The notes: generated by a model not told the origin, from the letters alone. Shown: positions 32,289 to 41,870, numbered from the stretch's first letter. The stretch is 64,000 bases of DNA from AC-32 sp963754265 (GCA_963754265.1 CAVWFB010000008.1:27183-91182), one strand, 5' to 3'. Translations and numbers: made by a program.

Positions 32289-33499
32289 CGCAGCTGGGCT
32301 AGCGCCGGAGCCCATGCGGCCAGCGGCGAAGTCTCGCCGTCGCGGCCGTTCAGGCTGCGGTAGCCGAGGGCGTGCTCGGCCTGCATCAGCTTGTGGATCT
32401 GCGTCGTGCCCTCGTAGATGATCGGGGCGCGCGCGTTGCGGAAGTAGCGCTCGATCCCGTACTCGGCGGAGTAGCCGTAGGCGCCGTGAACCTGGATCGC
32501 CAGGTGCGCCGCCCGAAACGCCGACTCGGTCGCGTGCCACTTCGCCAGTGAGGTCTCGCGCGTGTTCCGGCGGCCCTCGTTCTTCAGCCAGGCCGCCTGC
32601 ATCACGAGCAGCTTCGAGGTCTCGTAGCCGAGCACCATCTCGGCGATCATGTCCTGGACGAACTGGTACTTGCCGATGGGCTGGCCGAACGTCTCCCGCT
32701 CACGCGCGTACTCGACCGAGCGGCCGAGACAGGCGCTGATCACGCCGCAGGCGCCGGCCGCGACCGTGAAGCGGCCCTGATCGAGGCCGTACATCGCGAT
32801 CTCGAACCCCTGGCCCTCCTCGCCGACGAGGTTCTCCGCGGGAACCTCCACGTTCTCGAAGAAGAGCTCTCCGGTCGAACCGGCCCAGATGCCGAGCTTG
32901 TGCTCCGTCTCGCGAGTCGTGACTCCCGGCCATGCCCGCTCGACGATGAAGGCCGAGATGCCCTTGTGCTTCGCCGCCGGGTCGGTCTTGGCGAAGACGA
33001 GCTGGTGGTCGGCCACCGTGGCGTACGAGATCCAGTTCTTCTGGCCGTTGAGGACGTACGAGTCGCCCTCGCGGCGCGCCGTCGAGCGCATCGCGGCCAC
33101 GTCGGAGCCCGCGCCGGGCTCGGTCAGGCCGAAGCAAGCGAGCTTCTCGCCCTTCGCCTGGGGCGCAAGGTAGCGCTGCTTCTGCTCTTCGTTCGCGTAC
33201 CGCAGGAGCGAGAGCGAGTTCAGCCCCACGTGCACCGAGATCAGCGTCCTGAAAGCCGCCTCGCCGCGCTCGATCTCCTCGCAGGCCAGCGCCTCGGCGA
33301 CGAAGTCGAGGCCCGCGCCGCCGTACTCCTCCGGAATCACGATTCCGAGCAGCCCGAGCTCGGCCATTCCCTCGATGACCCCGAGGTCGAGGTGGTGGTT
33401 GATGTCGTTCTCGATCGCGTTCGGCAGGACGCGCTCGTCGACGAACGAGCGCACGGTCTCCTGAATCAGGCGCTGTTCGTCTGTAAGGTCGAAGTCCAT
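32285..33499 (-). CDS. Acyl-CoA dehydrogenase
   Basis: FAD-dependent alpha,beta-dehydrogenation of acyl-CoA, 404 aa. The FAD/substrate motifs are ACFGLTEPGAGSDVAAM and LNGQKNWISYATVADHQLVF. The catalytic glutamate is in APIIYEGTTQIHKLMQ, the short/medium-chain position. The N-terminus MDFDLTDEQRLIQETVRSFV is typical. The ATG at 33499 follows TAGACT by 7 nt. That start shares the sequence CATG with the start of the opposing gene at 33498. Confidence 0.95.
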   Translation of the reverse strand: MDFDLTDEQRLIQETVRSFVDERVLPNAIENDINHHLDLGVIEGMAELGLLGIVIPEEYGGAGLDFVAEALACEEIERGEAAFRTLISVHVGLNSLSLLRYANEEQKQRYLAPQAKGEKLACFGLTEPGAGSDVAAMRSTARREGDSYVLNGQKNWISYATVADHQLVFAKTDPAAKHKGISAFIVERAWPGVTTRETEHKLGIWAGSTGELFFENVEVPAENLVGEEGQGFEIAMYGLDQGRFTVAAGACGVISACLGRSVEYARERETFGQPIGKYQFVQDMIAEMVLGYETSKLLVMQAAWLKNEGRRNTRETSLAKWHATESAFRAAHLAIQVHGAYGYSAEYGIERYFRNARAPIIYEGTTQIHKLMQAEHALGYRSLNGRDGETSPLAAWAPALAQLR

Positions 33500-33512
33500 G
33501 GCCAAGAGTCTA
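33484..33512. promoter_or_regulatory. Face-to-face leaderless starts overlapping in CATG
   Basis: Plus strand: TAAGGT (33484-33489), 8 nt, ATG at 33498. Minus strand: TAGACT (33507-33512), 7 nt, ATG at 33499. Each -10 box lies inside the first codons of the opposing gene, and the two ATGs overlap by two bases. Confidence 0.55.
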
Positions 33513-34532
33513 TGGAAGCGCCTTGCCCGGCTTCCGTTGGAGGTCGAGTCGTACGCCCTGGAGCGCCTCGAGCAGCCCGTCACGCGTGGGTTCACCCGCG
33601 TGACGACGGTGGTGAGGCTGTCCGGGCGCGGGGAGGAGGGGGTCGGCGAGGACGTCTCCTGGTACGCGGAGATGCACGATCGCGAGCAGGCGGCCGGGCC
33701 GGTGCTGCCGCTCCAGGGCTCCTGGACGCTCGACAGCTTCTCGGAAGCGCTCGAGATCCCGGAGCCGCACCGTCGCTGGGCCTACGAGAGCGCTGCGCTC
33801 GATCTCGGGCTGCGCCAGGACGGAACTGCGCTCGCCGAGGTGCTCGGCCTCGAGCCGCGGCCGGTCAGCTTCGTCGTCTCGCCGGGGCTCGGCGATCCAC
33901 CGTCGGCCCGCGTCGTCCGGCGCTGGCTCGAGCTCGATCCGGGCCTGCGCTTCAAGCTCGACCCCGGGATCGACTGGAGCGACGACCTCGTCCGCGAGCT
34001 GGCGGACACGAGGGCAATCGTCACCGCCGATCTGAAGGCCTACTACGGCGCAGCGGACGAGAAGCCGCCGGACGTCGACCTCTACCGGCGCGTCGCCGAG
34101 GGTCTTCCTGACGCTTTCCTCGAGGACCCGGCCCTTACCGACGGGACCGATCCGGTGCTCGCGCCGTATCGCGATCGGATCACGTGGGATGCCCCGATCC
34201 ATTCCGTGGCCGACGTCGAGACGCTCGCGTTTCCGCCGCGGACGCTCAACTCCAAGCCGTCTCGGTTCGGCACGCTCCGCGCGGTGCTCGACTTCTACGA
34301 CTACTGCGAGGAGCGCGGTATCGGCCTGTACGGCGGCGGCATGTTCGAGCTCGGGCCGGGCCGGGGGCAGATCCAGTACCTCGCCTCGCTTTTCCACCCG
34401 GATGCGCCGAACGACGTCGCGCCGCGCGCCTACAACGAGCCCGAGCCTCGCGAGGGCCTGCCGCGCAGCCCGCTCGAGCCTGCTCTCTCGCCCACGGGGT
34501 TCCGCTGGGCCGAGGGCGCGGCTAGCATTTGA
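33498..34532 (+). CDS. Enolase-superfamily-like protein
   Basis: 344-aa protein resembling the mandelate racemase/muconate cycloisomerase branch. FKLDPGIDWSDDLVREL, TADLKAYYGA and FLEDPALTD fit successive barrel strands carrying Lys/Asp/Glu metal or catalytic residues, and GGGMFELGPGRGQIQYLASL fits a later strand. The classic KxK motif is not obvious. I am moderately sure of the superfamily and not of the reaction; o-succinylbenzoate synthase or dipeptide epimerase relatives are alternatives. Its stop is inside the operator of the next gene. Confidence 0.6.
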   Translation: MAKSLWKRLARLPLEVESYALERLEQPVTRGFTRVTTVVRLSGRGEEGVGEDVSWYAEMHDREQAAGPVLPLQGSWTLDSFSEALEIPEPHRRWAYESAALDLGLRQDGTALAEVLGLEPRPVSFVVSPGLGDPPSARVVRRWLELDPGLRFKLDPGIDWSDDLVRELADTRAIVTADLKAYYGAADEKPPDVDLYRRVAEGLPDAFLEDPALTDGTDPVLAPYRDRITWDAPIHSVADVETLAFPPRTLNSKPSRFGTLRAVLDFYDYCEERGIGLYGGGMFELGPGRGQIQYLASLFHPDAPNDVAPRAYNEPEPREGLPRSPLEPALSPTGFRWAEGAASI

Positions 34533-34544
34533 CTGATCAGTCAA
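34523..34544 (+). promoter_or_regulatory. Promoter with 16-bp TetR-type palindrome
   Basis: TAGCAT (34523-34528) is followed at once by the perfect palindrome TTGACTGATCAGTCAA (34529-34544), placing the operator on the transcription start of the acyl-CoA dehydrogenase gene. Palindromes of this kind are typical of TetR-family fatty-acid regulators. Confidence 0.68.
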
Positions 34545-34558
34545 TCAAGCGAGCGGAC

Positions 34559-35734
<1,176 letters not shown>

Positions 35735-35772
35735 CCCGCCTAGGCGGCGCTTGAGACGACACGTAGCCCCGC

Positions 35773-35778
35773 TACACT
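35773..35778 (+). promoter_or_regulatory. -10 box of the VanW-family gene
   Basis: TACACT ends 7 nt before a TTG start codon at 35786. Confidence 0.45.
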
Positions 35779-35785
35779 GCTGGGG

Positions 35786-37651
35786 TTGCGCGTGGAGGCC
35801 GGGACTAGTGGGGTGCGAGTCCGCAGCCGTCGACGCGGTCGTTCCCGCACGCTGATACTCAAGCGCGTGGCGGCGCTCGCGATCGTCGGTGTGGGAAGCG
35901 CTGCCGTGCTCGGCTTCGTGTACGCGGGCTCCGCCGACCGGATCGCCGCGGGCGTGCAGATCGCCGGTGTCGACGTCGGCGGCCTCACCGCGGGAGAGGC
36001 GTCCGCGAAACTCGAGCGCCAGGCGGACGCGGTGTCACAGGTGCCGGTCGTCTTCACGGCGGTCGGACACACCTGGCGCCTGCGCCCGGCGAACCTCGGC
36101 GTCGAGGCGGACTGGGACGCAGCGGTTGACGCGGCGCTGGCGCGGGGAGACGGCGTCTCGCCGCTTCGCGGCCTGCGCCGGATCGGCGTCAAGGTCTTCG
36201 GCGCGGACGTGACGCCGCCCACGCAGGTTCTCGAGCGCTCGCTCCGGTTCGAGCTCGCCCGGATGAGCAGCGTGATCGACCATCCCCACCGTGACGCCGC
36301 GGTGGTCCTCCACGGGGTGCAGCCCGCGATCGTGCCGGGGAGTACCGGCAGAGGACTCGACCGCGCGGCCGCTCGGGCCGCGATCGTCCAGGCGCTCGCC
36401 GGCGTCCAGCACGGGGAGCGGGTCGCGCTGCCGGTCCAGATCGATGTGCCCGACGTCAAGGCGGTCGACCTGCAGCCGGTCCTCGCGCAGGTGCGGACAG
36501 CCCTCTCGAAGCCGGTGCGGATGACCCTTGCGCCCGCGTCCTGGTGGCTGACGAGGCGCCAGCTCGCCGCGATCCTCTCGCTGCCGCACGACGGCGTCAG
36601 CAAGCTCGAGATCGGCGGGCCCGGCGCCGAGCGCTACCTGAAGCGGCTGGGCCGCGGGGTCAACCGGCCGGCGCAGAACGCCTACTTCAACGTTCACGAG
36701 AGCGGCCGCGTGACCGTCGTCCCGGCCAAGCTCGGGCGCGTGGTCGACATCAGGCCCACCGAGCAGAGCATCCTCGCGGCCGCGCTCTCGACCGGCGTCC
36801 GCGACGCGCGGGTGACCGTGACGGGGCAACAGCCCGATCGCACGACCGCGGAGGCTCGCGCTATGGGCATCACCACGCGGGTGAGCCGCTACGAGACGAT
36901 CTACGGCGGCGATTCGAACCGAATCCACAACGTGCAGCTCGTCTCGCGCCTCGTCGACCGGAAACTGATCGCGCCCGGGGCGACGTTCTCGTTCAACCAG
37001 GCAACCGGGGCGCGCACGGCCGACAAGGGGTTCCGCGAGGCACCGGTGATCATCAACGGTGAGCTCAGCACCGGGCTTGGCGGCGGTGTCTGCCAGGTCT
37101 CGACCACGGTCTTCAACGCGGCCTACGAAGCAGGCCTGAAGATCACCGAGCGCACCAACCACGCGCTCTACATCAGCCATTACCCGCAAGGCCGCGACGC
37201 GACGGTGAACTACCCGGACGTCGACCTCAAGTTCGTCAACGACACCGATCACTGGCTGTTGCTGCGCACGTTCGTCGGCTCGTCGTCGCTCGTGGTCGAC
37301 CTCTACGGCGCACCCCTCCACCGACGCGTCGAGAGCGACACGCGCCCCCTCGTGGTCACGGGTGGCGCGCCGGTCAAGCGCGTCGCCGACCCGGCGCTCT
37401 ACCAGGGAGTCACGTCGGTCGAGGAGAGCGGCTCGCCCTCGAGCTCGACCAGCGTTCGCCGCCGGGTCTACACGAGCGGCGGCGCGCTCCTCTACGACAA
37501 CACGTGGTACTCGTCCTATCGTGGCGAGACCCGGCTCGTCCGCGTGGGGACGAAGCCGAGGCCGGTTGCGAAGCCGAAGAAGGTCGGACCGACCGGGCCG
37601 AGCGGCCCCAGCGGTCCAACCGGCGTCGCCGGCGTCAAGCCTCCGCAGTAG
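35786..37651 (+). CDS. VanW-family membrane-anchored protein with collagen-like tail
   Basis: 621-aa protein. An N-terminal membrane anchor (VAALAIVGVGSAAVLGFVYA, about 27-46) is followed by two YkuD-associated/PG_binding_4-like domains (IAAGVQIAGVDVGGLTAGEA; RPANLGVEADWDAAVDAALA). The VanW domain is YGGDSNRIHNVQLVSRLVDR, ATFSFNQATG and LGGGVCQVSTTVFNAAYEAG, and a G5-like region follows. It ends in a short Gly-X-Pro collagen-like tail (VGPTGPSGPSGPTGVAG). The role is cell-wall related but not biochemically defined. TTG start at leaderless distance from TACACT. Confidence 0.88.
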   Translation: MRVEAGTSGVRVRSRRRGRSRTLILKRVAALAIVGVGSAAVLGFVYAGSADRIAAGVQIAGVDVGGLTAGEASAKLERQADAVSQVPVVFTAVGHTWRLRPANLGVEADWDAAVDAALARGDGVSPLRGLRRIGVKVFGADVTPPTQVLERSLRFELARMSSVIDHPHRDAAVVLHGVQPAIVPGSTGRGLDRAAARAAIVQALAGVQHGERVALPVQIDVPDVKAVDLQPVLAQVRTALSKPVRMTLAPASWWLTRRQLAAILSLPHDGVSKLEIGGPGAERYLKRLGRGVNRPAQNAYFNVHESGRVTVVPAKLGRVVDIRPTEQSILAAALSTGVRDARVTVTGQQPDRTTAEARAMGITTRVSRYETIYGGDSNRIHNVQLVSRLVDRKLIAPGATFSFNQATGARTADKGFREAPVIINGELSTGLGGGVCQVSTTVFNAAYEAGLKITERTNHALYISHYPQGRDATVNYPDVDLKFVNDTDHWLLLRTFVGSSSLVVDLYGAPLHRRVESDTRPLVVTGGAPVKRVADPALYQGVTSVEESGSPSSSTSVRRRVYTSGGALLYDNTWYSSYRGETRLVRVGTKPRPVAKPKKVGPTGPSGPSGPTGVAGVKPPQ

Positions 37652-38042
37652 CGATCTCCTCGGCGAGCCACCCCGGGACGCGGGTGGGGCGGTATGTGCT
37701 CGCGTCGACGCAGGCGTGCCGTGTCCAGCCGTCGGCGATCGCCTCGCCGTCGCGCTCGACCGAGTAGTCGAAGCGGAAGCGGGCGCCTCGGAGCTCGCCG
37801 CAGCGCGCCCGCACGGCCAGGCGGTCGTCGAAGGCGGCCGGGACGAGGTATCGGACGTGCGACTCGATCGTCAGCGCCTCGATGCCGTTCTCGCGAAGAC
37901 CGGGGTATCCGCCCCGGAAGCGGGCCAGGTAGTCGATGCGCGCGACCTCGAACCAGACGAGGTAGACGGAGTTGTGCGCCACGCCCTGCGCGTCGGTCTC
38001 GGCGAACCGCACCCTCACCTCGGTTGCGAAGCGGAAGTCCAC
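37635..38042 (-). CDS. YbgC-type acyl-CoA thioesterase (hotdog fold)
   Basis: 4-hydroxybenzoyl-CoA thioesterase-like protein of 135 aa. VRFAETDAQGVAHNSVYLVW contains the catalytic aspartate pattern of the YbgC/4HBT family, and ARFRFDYSVERDGEAIADGW is the central sheet. It hydrolyses acyl-CoAs in general; the substrate is unknown. The GTG at 38042 matches the family N-terminus. The 3' end overlaps the VanW gene by 17 bp. Confidence 0.9.
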   Translation of the reverse strand: MDFRFATEVRVRFAETDAQGVAHNSVYLVWFEVARIDYLARFRGGYPGLRENGIEALTIESHVRYLVPAAFDDRLAVRARCGELRGARFRFDYSVERDGEAIADGWTRHACVDASTYRPTRVPGWLAEEIATAEA

Positions 38043-38069
38043 GCGGCGAACTCTCTACGATCGGCGATC

Positions 38070-38816
38070 GTGGGCGCGAGCGCACTGGCAGAGCTGATCC
38101 GCCGCCGGCAGCCGTGCATCGTCCTCACCGGAGCCGGTGTCTCGACCGAGAGCGGCATTCCCGACTTCCGCTCTCCCACCGGGCTCTGGGCGACGTTCGA
38201 TCCGCTCGAGTACGGCTCGATCGAGGCCTTCCGCCGCGATCCGGTCAAGGTGTGGAGCTTCTACAAGCCGCGCGTGGCCATGCTGACCGAGGCGGAGCCC
38301 AATCCGGCGCACCTCGCTCTCGCCGAGCTCGAGCGCCTCGGCTTCGTCGGCGCCGTCGTGACCCAGAACATCGATCGGCTCCACGAGCGGGCGGGCAGCT
38401 CGGAGGTGGTCGAGGTGCACGGCTCGATCCGCACCTCGAGCTGCCCTCGGTGCGGTGAGCGCTACGGGCTCGAGCGGGTTCTCGGACTCCTCGCCGAGGC
38501 GGACGCTCCGGCCTGTCCCGCCTGCGGTGAGATCCTGAAGCCCGACGTCGTCTTCTTCGGCGAGCTCCTGCCGTCGGGCGCGATCGAGCGGGCGTTCGAG
38601 CTTGCTCGGACGGCGCGGCTGCTCCTGGTCGTCGGTTCCGCCCTCGAGGTCCATCCGGTCGCCGGGCTGCCGCTCGAGACACTGGGCGCGGGCGGCGCGC
38701 TCGCGATCGTGAATCGCGGCCCTACGCCGTTCGACTCGGAGGCGCGCCTACGGATCGACGATCAAGCCGGCACGGTGCTCCCCGCCGTGGCGGCGGAGCT
38801 CGGTGGCGCCAGCTAG
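38070..38816 (+). CDS. NAD-dependent protein deacylase, Sir2 family
   Basis: Sirtuin of 248 aa. The NAD motifs are VLTGAGVSTESGIPDFRSP and VTQNIDRLHERAG, with catalytic His in VEVHGS. The zinc ribbon is CPRC ... CPAC and KPDVVFFGELLP follows. Substrates are likely acetylated acyl-CoA synthetases and other metabolic enzymes (family knowledge). A GTG start lies 8 nt after TACGAT. The -10 is back-to-back with a weaker TAGAGA hexamer facing the thioesterase. Confidence 0.95.
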   Translation: MGASALAELIRRRQPCIVLTGAGVSTESGIPDFRSPTGLWATFDPLEYGSIEAFRRDPVKVWSFYKPRVAMLTEAEPNPAHLALAELERLGFVGAVVTQNIDRLHERAGSSEVVEVHGSIRTSSCPRCGERYGLERVLGLLAEADAPACPACGEILKPDVVFFGELLPSGAIERAFELARTARLLLVVGSALEVHPVAGLPLETLGAGGALAIVNRGPTPFDSEARLRIDDQAGTVLPAVAAELGGAS

Positions 38817-38977
38817 GCGGCGGCGCGCTTGAGCTGGCGCTCGTCGAGCACCTGGCGGCACTCGGAGCAGACTGTGCGCTCGACCTCGTACGGGACGCCG
38901 AGCCTCTGAAGCAGCACGTACGTGCGCACCCCCGTGTGTCGGTGAAGCCGCCTGCGATGCATGAAGAGTTGACTCAT
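38813..38977 (-). CDS. Small CxxC protein, 54 aa
   Basis: Reads MSQLFMHRRRLHRHTGVRTY and continues to a single CxxC knuckle (VCSECRQVLDERQLKR). The basic N-terminus and one zinc-knuckle half suggest nucleic-acid or protein binding as a dimer. GCGAAGGACG directly before the ATG is a plausible ribosome-binding site. The stop overlaps the sirtuin stop as CTAG. I do not recognise the family. Confidence 0.6.
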   Translation of the reverse strand: MSQLFMHRRRLHRHTGVRTYVLLQRLGVPYEVERTVCSECRQVLDERQLKRAAA

Positions 38978-39085
38978 CGTCCTTCGCCTGAGCGTAGCTA
39001 TCCGGTCGGAAACTAGGACGCTCAAAAGGGGAACGAAGTTGTAACGATCTGTCGTCGTCGGATCGGTGCGGCTAAGCTCGGGAGG

Positions 39086-39853
39086 GTGAGGCATCCGGCT
39101 CTCCGGCTGCTGCTTTCGCTGCCGCTGGCCGGCCTCCTCGCCGGCTGCGGCGCCACAGTCCAGCAGGCAGCGAGCGCCCGCCGGCCGCCGGCCGCCGCGG
39201 CGAGGGTGCTTTGCAGCACCGAGACGACCGCCGTCGGGAGCGGGCGTGCCGCCCTCGCCGCGGTCGTTCGGAACCGGGCCGGCGCTTACCGCCGTCCTGC
39301 AGGCCGCTCCTTTGCTCGCTTCGGCCGCCTGAACCAGAACGGCTTTCCGACCGTCTTCCGCGTCCTCGCGGTGGTGCGGGCGCGGGACTGCAGCGCCCGC
39401 TGGTATCGCGTCCAGCTGCCGCTGCGCCCGAACGGCGCAACCGGTTACATCCGCGCGAGCGCCGTCCACGTGGGGCGGGTACCGACTCGGATCCTGGTCG
39501 ACATCTCCCAACGCCGGCTGACCTTCTTCCGCGGCGGGAGGCGCGTGCTGTCGACGACGGTGGCCGTCGGCGCGGCCGCCACACCGACCCCGACCGGGCG
39601 CTACTACGTGAACCAACGGCTGGTTCCGGAGGACACCTCGGGGCCGTTCGGGCCGGGGGCGATCGGGATCTCGGCGTTCTCCGATGTGCTCACCGGTTGG
39701 GCACAAGGCGGGCCGATCGCGATTCACGGCACGAACGAGCCGTGGTCGATCGGACACGCGGCCTCGAACGGCTGTATCCGCGTCCGAAACCCGGTGCTGG
39801 AGCGGCTGTTCCGCTCGACGCCCGCGGGCACGCCGGTGCTGATCCGCCGGTGA
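39086..39853 (+). CDS. L,D-transpeptidase (YkuD) lipoprotein
   Basis: Periplasm-side peptidoglycan cross-linking enzyme of 255 aa. Signal peptide with lipobox LAGC (Cys21), then a linker and a short domain with two cysteines. The YkuD catalytic domain (about 135-255) ends in IAIHGTNEPWSIGHAASNGC followed by IRV, containing the His and Cys of the active site. GTG at 39086 is 7 nt after TAAGCT, with GGGAGG between them, so it could be leaderless or ribosome-site-driven. Confidence 0.92.
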   Translation: MRHPALRLLLSLPLAGLLAGCGATVQQAASARRPPAAAARVLCSTETTAVGSGRAALAAVVRNRAGAYRRPAGRSFARFGRLNQNGFPTVFRVLAVVRARDCSARWYRVQLPLRPNGATGYIRASAVHVGRVPTRILVDISQRRLTFFRGGRRVLSTTVAVGAAATPTPTGRYYVNQRLVPEDTSGPFGPGAIGISAFSDVLTGWAQGGPIAIHGTNEPWSIGHAASNGCIRVRNPVLERLFRSTPAGTPVLIRR

Positions 39854-39920
39854 GCGTTAGCTCTCGACCGCCGGGCGGTATTTACTCCGACAAGCGAACG
39901 ACGAAAGGCGGAACGCAAAC

Positions 39921-40223
39921 ATGGCCCAGGCACCACAGGACCTGCTGAGCAAGCTCGCCGACCGCGGCGAGGAAGTGATCGGACGAATCGGTGAGATCCC
40001 CGGGGCGCAGCGCCTGCTCGAGCAGGCGAGCGCGCTCAAGGAGCGTACGGACGAGCTGCAGAAGAAGCTCCGCGGTCTCGATGAGCTCGAACGGCGGGTC
40101 GACGCGCTCGAGCGCAAGGTTCACGAGCTCTCGAAGCCCGCTTCCCGCCAAAAGCCGCGCGCGGCCGGCGCGAAGAAGACCACGACTGCCAAGCGCTCGA
40201 CCGCCGCGAAACCGAAGCCGTAG
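39921..40223 (+). CDS. Small coiled-coil protein with basic tail
   Basis: 100-aa protein. Residues 1-75 are amphipathic helix with heptads (LDELERRVDALERKVHELSK). The last 25 residues are Lys/Ala/Thr-rich (AAGAKKTTTAKRSTAAKPKP), like histone-type DNA-binding tails. GAAAGGCGGAA precedes the ATG. No known family. A nucleoid or membrane-associated role is speculation. Confidence 0.65.
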   Translation: MAQAPQDLLSKLADRGEEVIGRIGEIPGAQRLLEQASALKERTDELQKKLRGLDELERRVDALERKVHELSKPASRQKPRAAGAKKTTTAKRSTAAKPKP

Positions 40224-40228
40224 GCGCC

Positions 40229-41137
40229 CTAGGCCGGAACGCGCAGGCGTAGCGCCTGCGGCACGACCTCGAACCGCGTCGGGGTGGTTCCGGGCTGCTC
40301 CCCGTCGAGCTCGACGGGGAGGGGAGCCGCGGTCTCGACCTCGACGGACGAACCTCGCAAGACCTCGGCCTTGGGGTGCGGCAGGTGCTTGCCGCGGTAG
40401 GTCTTCGGCAAGGTCAGCAGCAAGTCCCGCTTGGTCAGGTCGCCGATCAGGAGGACGTCGAAGAGCCCGTCGTCGGGCTCGGCGCCGGGGCAGATCTCCA
40501 TCCCGCCGCCGAAGTAGCGGCCGTTCGCGACCACGACGTCGTGCATGCGCCCGCGGCGCTCGTCGTCGCCGACCTTCACCCGCACCTCGTCGTTGCGCCA
40601 GCGTGAGAAGACGGCGAGCGTCGCCCACAGGTACGAGGCCTTGCCGCCCAGCGCCTTCGAGCTCTCGTTTGCCCGCTTGGCGATCGCGCCGCTCATGCCC
40701 GCACTCGCGATGTTGGCGAAGAGCGACTCGCCCTCGCTCCCGCCCCAGCCGCGGTAGTGCGCCCGGCCGAGGTCGATCGTGCGCGCGCGGCCATGGAGCG
40801 CGACTTCGGCGGCGTCTTCCAGACGGCGCGGGATGCCATACGTCCTGACGAAGTCCCAGCCCGTCCCGCGCGGGATCACCGCCACCTCGACGTCGAGCCG
40901 GCCCGCGATTCCGTTCACGACCTCGTTGACCGTGCCGTCGCCTCCGACGATCACGAGCAGGCGCGCGCCGCCGTCGGCGGCCTCCCGTGCCAGCTGGCCG
41001 AGCTGTCCGGGTCGCTCCGAGAGCAGGGCGTCTCCACGCAGACCCAGAGAGGCCGCGCTGTGCGCGAGCTCGGGCCAGCGCCGACCGGTCGCGCCGTTCT
41101 CCGACGCGGGGTTGACCAGGAAGACGACGTCGCTAAT
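40229..41137 (-). CDS. Diacylglycerol kinase family lipid kinase (YegS/DagK-like)
   Basis: Phosphorylates diacylglycerol or a related lipid head group; about 302 aa. The nucleotide site is VIVGGDGTVNEVVNG, with PRGTGWDF and a C-terminal GAEPDDGLFDVLLI. The first GTG (40954) would remove the conserved N-terminal strand SDVVFLVNPASENGATGRRW. That sequence is encoded in frame upstream with only an ATT at 41137 at the expected position, overlapping the TAG of the preceding phosphorylase gene (ATTAG). A non-AUG coupled start is therefore likely. Confidence 0.88.
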   Translation of the reverse strand: MSDVVFLVNPASENGATGRRWPELAHSAASLGLRGDALLSERPGQLGQLAREAADGGARLLVIVGGDGTVNEVVNGIAGRLDVEVAVIPRGTGWDFVRTYGIPRRLEDAAEVALHGRARTIDLGRAHYRGWGGSEGESLFANIASAGMSGAIAKRANESSKALGGKASYLWATLAVFSRWRNDEVRVKVGDDERRGRMHDVVVANGRYFGGGMEICPGAEPDDGLFDVLLIGDLTKRDLLLTLPKTYRGKHLPHPKAEVLRGSSVEVETAAPLPVELDGEQPGTTPTRFEVVPQALRLRVPA

Positions 41138-41843
41138 GGGAGGTGACGGTCGCCAACGCGACCCGCGTCATCCGGTCGACCGCCGCGCGCAGGTCGTCGT
41201 CGGAGATCCTCGTGAACTCCTCGCCGATGACGATGTCGCTCACGGTGAGCAGGCAGCCGGCCTTGACCCCGCGCAGCGAGCCGATCGTGAACAGCACCGC
41301 CGCCTCCATCTCGACTCCGAGCACCCCACGCGCCGACCAGCGCTTGTGCCGCTCGGGGTCGGGGTCGTAGAAGGTGTCGCTCGACGCGATCGCGCCGACG
41401 CGGACGGGCTGCTCGAGCACCTTCGCGGCATGCACCGCCTCGTGCACGAGCTCCCAGTCGGCGGTCGGGGTGTGCGGCTCCTCGCCGACGTAGTGCCGGG
41501 CGGTGCCGTCCGCCGGGACCGCGGAGACGGCGACGATCAGGTCGCCGAGCTCGAGGTCCTGCTGGAGCCCACCGCAGGTTCCGACTCGTAGGAAGCGCTT
41601 GACGCCGAGCTGGACGAGCTCCTCCATCACGATCGCGGCGGAGGGGCAGCCCATGCCGGTCGCCTGCACCGAGACGGGCGTTCCCTCCCACTCGCCGCTG
41701 TAGCCGAGCATGCCGCGCTCGCCGTTGCGCTGGACCGGATTGTCGAAGTACGTCTCGGCGATGTACTTCGCCCGGAGCGGATCGCCGGGTAGCAGGCAGG
41801 CTTCTGCGTACTCCCCTGGCTCGGCACGAATGTGGATAGGCAC
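41133..41843 (-). CDS. deoD: Purine nucleoside phosphorylase, DeoD type
   Basis: Phosphorolysis of purine nucleosides for salvage; 236 aa, the length of hexameric DeoD. MPIHIRAEPGEYAEACLLPG, QATGMGCPSAAIVMEEL, RVGTCGGLQ and GVLGVEMEAAVLFTIG are family signatures, and SDIVIGE holds the catalytic Asp region. GTG at 41843 is 6 nt after TAGGCT. It overlaps the downstream lipid-kinase gene and is divergent from a GNAT gene with a shared promoter. Confidence 0.94.
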   Translation of the reverse strand: MPIHIRAEPGEYAEACLLPGDPLRAKYIAETYFDNPVQRNGERGMLGYSGEWEGTPVSVQATGMGCPSAAIVMEELVQLGVKRFLRVGTCGGLQQDLELGDLIVAVSAVPADGTARHYVGEEPHTPTADWELVHEAVHAAKVLEQPVRVGAIASSDTFYDPDPERHKRWSARGVLGVEMEAAVLFTIGSLRGVKAGCLLTVSDIVIGEEFTRISDDDLRAAVDRMTRVALATVTSH

Positions 41844-41849
41844 GGAGAG

Positions 41850-41859
41850 AGCCTAAAGT
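41850..41859. promoter_or_regulatory. Back-to-back -10 boxes sharing TA
   Basis: AGCCTAAAGT reads as TAGGCT on the minus strand (deoD) and TAAAGT on the plus strand (GNAT gene). The central TA is common to both, the same geometry as at 26694-26703. Confidence 0.55.
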
Positions 41860-41870
41860 TTCACGGCCGC

